From positions 1 through 64,000 of the forward strand of contig CADAKH010000009.1 of assembly GCA_902788505.1 (NCBI GenBank): 64,000 nt of DNA, written 5' to 3'. Within the stretch, counting starts at the first letter, position 1; every line of letters starts with the position of its first letter. Of this stretch, positions 61,176-64,000 are shown one piece after another. This stretch comes from Oscillospiraceae bacterium (GTDB taxonomy: Bacteria > Bacillota > Clostridia > Saccharofermentanales > Saccharofermentanaceae). The notes beneath the pieces are model-generated. The model worked only from the letters and a program-made list of their open reading frames with translations. It made no database searches and was not told the origin of the DNA. The translations under genes were made by a program, and so were the position numbers.

Positions 61176-64000
61176 ATGGGAGAACTCAATAGTGATAGAA
61201 GCAAAGTCAAATTTGACTTGTGGGAGCGCAAACTCCTTGATCTGAGTACACGCAATTCACTTCTTAATCTTAGGATAAAAGGCTCAAGCATTCCGGTATT
61301 TGTTCCGGACTGCGCTAATATCGAAGACCTTATTGCCCAGGAAAAGAATTTCCAGATAATCTCCAGAGGCGAAGATGACGAGCCTGAAGAAGATACGGCA
61401 GAAGAGACGACAGAAGATACGGCAGAAGAGACTTTCGAGGTTCCTGATGCAGATGAGCCTGCAAAAGATCCTGTTAAAGAAAGCAAGAAGATCAAGGGTG
61501 TCCCTGCAAAGGATTATTCCATTGAAGATCTTGCCGACATTACTGAATTTAAAGAGTTTATCGATAAGAAGTATGAGAAGGGCGTGCTCGTTTCGTCCCT
61601 TACAAATTCCGTTCTTGACAAGAATATCAAGACTTTATACAGAGGTGCCAAGACTTCAATGGAAGAGAACGGCGCCAACACTTTGTTCCTCGCATGCGGA
61701 TTCCTTAAGTGGTTTGAGAAAGACAGAAAAGAACCGTGCTATGCGCCGATACTTCTTATTCCTGTGGAGCTTATCAAAAAGTTCGGTATCAAGTACACGA
61801 TGAGAAGAAGAGACGATGATGTTCAGTTCAACGTTACAGTCTCCGAAAAACTCAGACAGGACTTTAAGATCGAGTTTGATTCATTCAGCAAGACTCTTCC
61901 GCTTGATGAAAACGGTGTTAATGTAAATGAGGTTTTCGACAAAGTTGAAGAAGCCGTAAGTTCTCTTAAGGGATGGAGTGTCGTCAGATCCTGCGTGCTC
62001 GGACTTTTCTCGTTCTCGCAGTTCGTCATGTGGAATGACATGCACAGCCACAGAGACCAGATAGCTCAGAACAAGATCGTAAAAAGCCTTATAAACGGTC
62101 AGCTCGAGTGGGATTACGAAGATCTTTCAGCCAATACAAAAGTGCCCGAAGAGGATGTTTTCCTTCCTATCGTTGCAGATGCATCCCAGCTTGCTGCGAT
62201 CAAGAAAGCCGGTGAAGGTGCAAGTTTCGTCCTTCACGGTCCTCCGGGAACAGGCAAATCCCAGACGATCACATCTATAATCGCGAACTGCCTTGCCAAT
62301 GGCAAGAAGGTTCTTTTTGCAGCCGAGAAAAAGGCTGCTCTCGACGTCGTTTACAACAGACTCGAGAAGATCGGCATCGCGCCATTCTGCCTTGAGCTGC
62401 ATTCAAATAAAGTCCGCAAGAGTTATGTTCTTGACCAGCTCAAGACCGCAAGCGAAGTAAAAGCCAACATAAAGGTTGACGGTGATTACGATAAAGCTCT
62501 TGAAGATATCGCGGCAAAGAGAAGAGAGCTCGACAGGTACGTCAATGAGCTTCACACCAAGCGCGGCTGCGGTCTGTCGCTCTATGAACTTATCAATGTG
62601 TATGCCGCAAATCAGATTGCTGCAAATTGCGGTGTTTTCGATGAAGGCTTCATAAACGAACTGACACCTGACAGGCTGAAGGAGACAGAGACCGCATTGG
62701 GTGAACTCGTGGCTTCATCGGGCAAGCTCGAAGGCAAACTTCCCTTCGTAAAGTCTTCTGAGTACTCCCAGGAGATAAAGAACAGGCTTCCTTCACTTGT
62801 TGAGAACTTCGTAAAAGCATACGATGAATTTGTTTTAAGTATCGATAACTTCGAAAAGCTTATTGCTTCGAATAATTGCCGCGCTGCCGGCGGGATCAAT
62901 ACGGTAGGAAGGATCGCAGGACTTAATGCGTGCGGAATTGCAATCCTCAAACTTAAGAACCTCAATATGCCTAAGGGGCTTATATGCTGTAATGATACGG
63001 AGAGTGCATATCTTTCACTCCGCGACATGATCGCGAGCTGCAAGGATGCTCTTGCCAAGAGAGATACACTGCTTGCTTCATGGCAGCCTGGATTCTTAGA
63101 TCTTGACGTTGCTGCGCTGTTAAGTGAGCTCATGACCGCCAAAGCAAAGAATGTTCTTATGCGCGGCATGGCTGAAGGCAATGTCTATAAAAAGGTCAAG
63201 GCGTATGATCTTAAGGGTAACCGCAAGGATTCTCTGGAACAGGATTTCAAACTTCTTTCCGACTATAAGAATTCCGTTCAGAACAGCCTTGCATTTATCA
63301 CCGCCGCAAGAGGATATCTCGGTGAGCTTTATAATCCGGGCACGGCTTTCCCGGGCTTTGATGTGGCAGCATTGGAAGCTCTCAACGAGAATGCGCATAC
63401 AGCTTTTAATGAATTTGCGGCTTTCGATCCTACGGGCTCACTCAGAAAACTTATCGGCAGCGGAGACCAGACCGTTATCGATATTACCAATACATTTAAC
63501 ATCAAGGTTTCTGGTTATAAGAATGCTTACGATGAGCTTCTTGCGACATACGGTCTTGATTCAGGTGCATTTGAACCTTCAGATGCTTTGCTTGAATCCA
63601 AGAAACAGATGGCAGAGACTCTTAAGAATGACAGTGAATTCTTAAGAGACCGTATGCAGTTCAATCTCATGGCTTCAAAATGCGGTCAGTACAAGGTCAA
63701 TAATCTTGTTAAAGCATATGACAGCGGCACCGTTGACGGTGACGGCATCATAGGTTCATTCCGTAAAGGATACAGTTCGATGCTGATCTCCTTGATCATC
63801 GATAACTCCGATGTATTAAGGACTTTCAGCGGACTTGTTTTCGAGAAGAAGATAACAGAGCTTTCCAGGGTAAACGACGAATTCGAGAAGCTCACAAGAC
63901 AGGAGATCTACCTGAGGATTGCAAAGAATCTTCCTGACTTAAGCAAGGATGCCAACGTCTCTTCGGCATTGGGAATCTTACAGCATGCGATCAAGTCGGG
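61176..64000 (+). CDS. DUF4011-type superfamily 1 helicase, N-terminal part (runs off the window)
   Basis: At least 941 residues, open at the right edge. The N-terminus FDLWERKLLDLSTRNSLLNLR is the DUF4011 signature. Then a Glu/Thr/Asp-rich insertion (~66-95) with a 24-bp tandem repeat, the rest of DUF4011, and the helicase core from ~345 with the Q-motif/Walker A region DASQLAAIKKAG and HGPPGTGKSQTITSIIANCLA. The long part after it (~420-941) is helical and lies before motif II, which must be beyond 64000. GGGAGGAG stands 6 bp before the ATG. Such ~1500-2000-residue helicases are widespread in gut Clostridia; some relatives sit near defence genes, but nothing here shows that. Confidence 0.88.
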   Translation, partial: MGELNSDRSKVKFDLWERKLLDLSTRNSLLNLRIKGSSIPVFVPDCANIEDLIAQEKNFQIISRGEDDEPEEDTAEETTEDTAEETFEVPDADEPAKDPVKESKKIKGVPAKDYSIEDLADITEFKEFIDKKYEKGVLVSSLTNSVLDKNIKTLYRGAKTSMEENGANTLFLACGFLKWFEKDRKEPCYAPILLIPVELIKKFGIKYTMRRRDDDVQFNVTVSEKLRQDFKIEFDSFSKTLPLDENGVNVNEVFDKVEEAVSSLKGWSVVRSCVLGLFSFSQFVMWNDMHSHRDQIAQNKIVKSLINGQLEWDYEDLSANTKVPEEDVFLPIVADASQLAAIKKAGEGASFVLHGPPGTGKSQTITSIIANCLANGKKVLFAAEKKAALDVVYNRLEKIGIAPFCLELHSNKVRKSYVLDQLKTASEVKANIKVDGDYDKALEDIAAKRRELDRYVNELHTKRGCGLSLYELINVYAANQIAANCGVFDEGFINELTPDRLKETETALGELVASSGKLEGKLPFVKSSEYSQEIKNRLPSLVENFVKAYDEFVLSIDNFEKLIASNNCRAAGGINTVGRIAGLNACGIAILKLKNLNMPKGLICCNDTESAYLSLRDMIASCKDALAKRDTLLASWQPGFLDLDVAALLSELMTAKAKNVLMRGMAEGNVYKKVKAYDLKGNRKDSLEQDFKLLSDYKNSVQNSLAFITAARGYLGELYNPGTAFPGFDVAALEALNENAHTAFNEFAAFDPTGSLRKLIGSGDQTVIDITNTFNIKVSGYKNAYDELLATYGLDSGAFEPSDALLESKKQMAETLKNDSEFLRDRMQFNLMASKCGQYKVNNLVKAYDSGTVDGDGIIGSFRKGYSSMLISLIIDNSDVLRTFSGLVFEKKITELSRVNDEFEKLTRQEIYLRIAKNLPDLSKDANVSSALGILQHAIKS
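61389..61432 (+). repeat. 24-bp tandem repeat in the helicase acidic insertion
   Basis: GAAGATACGGCAGAAGAGAC occurs at 61389 and again at 61413 (exact, period 24 bp, in frame), encoding EDTAEET twice. Confidence 0.85.

Noticed and set aside
61375..61803. 142-codon plus-strand frame inside the helicase
   Set aside because: The product is Arg/Ser/Leu-rich and lies within the continuous helicase frame, which has the DUF4011 and P-loop motifs.

Overview
The window is a chromosomal stretch of a low-to-mid GC, Gram-positive anaerobe of the class Clostridia (phylum Bacillota). The evidence is consensus sigma-A promoters, strong GGAGG ribosome sites, an S-box (SAM-I) riboswitch before metK, RecD2, ComEA/ComF, an LPATG-anchored surface protein, a Tad-type pilus locus and the F1Fo operon order. 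I cannot name a genus; a rumen or gut relative of Oscillospirales/Saccharofermentans-type bacteria is only a guess. Most of it is well-packed housekeeping DNA; accessory-looking pieces are the adhesin (2.4-6.5 kb), the Tad locus with an AT-rich orphan nuclease (18.8-24.3 kb) and a membrane-lipid block (54.5-60.4 kb).

Layout. 0-2 kb: 3' end of pnp and a zinc-ribbon membrane protein. 2.4-6.5 kb: a large signal-peptide/LPATG surface protein whose frame is broken by a 35-bp tandem duplication and restored by a second indel. 6.6-9.7 kb: ZIP metal transporter, tRNA-Leu(GAG), an OGG-type glycosylase and a THUMP RNA methyltransferase. 10-11.9 kb: proA, rpiB. 12-18.7 kb: ATP synthase operon atpB-E-F-(H'A)-G-D-C, in which no separate delta gene exists and a delta C-terminal domain is fused to the front of alpha. 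18.8-24.3 kb (minus): a reduced Tad pilus operon (TadZ-like, TadA, TadB/C, Flp pilin, FHA protein) ending in a CdiA-type nuclease. 24.5-26 kb: SAM riboswitch and metK. 26-30 kb: recD2-comF and a MraY/WecA-family transferase. 30.4-36 kb: argS, an M3 peptidase, an RsmF-like methyltransferase, rdgB. 36-41.7 kb: ACT protein, hom, purD, a nadD-yqeK fusion, rsfS, comEA. 41.7-49.3 kb: birA, a 7TM-PAS-HD-GYP protein, a MATE pump, a CPBP protease, a TetR regulator and a His/Gly/Ser-rich membrane protein. 49.5-53.2 kb: a small membrane protein, a flavoprotein, tmRNA, a zinc-ribbon protein and an amidase-like protein lacking its catalytic glutamate. 53.3-54.4 kb: a PadR/DUF1700 operon. 54.5-60.4 kb: a 51-residue membrane peptide, an unusual NCS1 permease-PlsC acyltransferase-zinc ribbon fusion, a second PlsC and an acyl-CoA ligase. 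60.4-64 kb: a YgjP-like metallopeptidase and the start of a DUF4011-type helicase.

The observations I rate highest are: (1) the delta-alpha ATP synthase fusion; (2) a triple TTGTCGG direct repeat placed 22-23 bp upstream of the -10 of both the Tad pilus operon and comEA, suggesting one undescribed regulator for pilus and DNA uptake; and (3) the permease-acyltransferase fusion beside an acyl ligase, which resembles in logic the LplT-Aas lysophospholipid uptake and re-acylation pathway but uses a different transporter fold. All functional statements are from reading the sequence and family knowledge; no searches were run.
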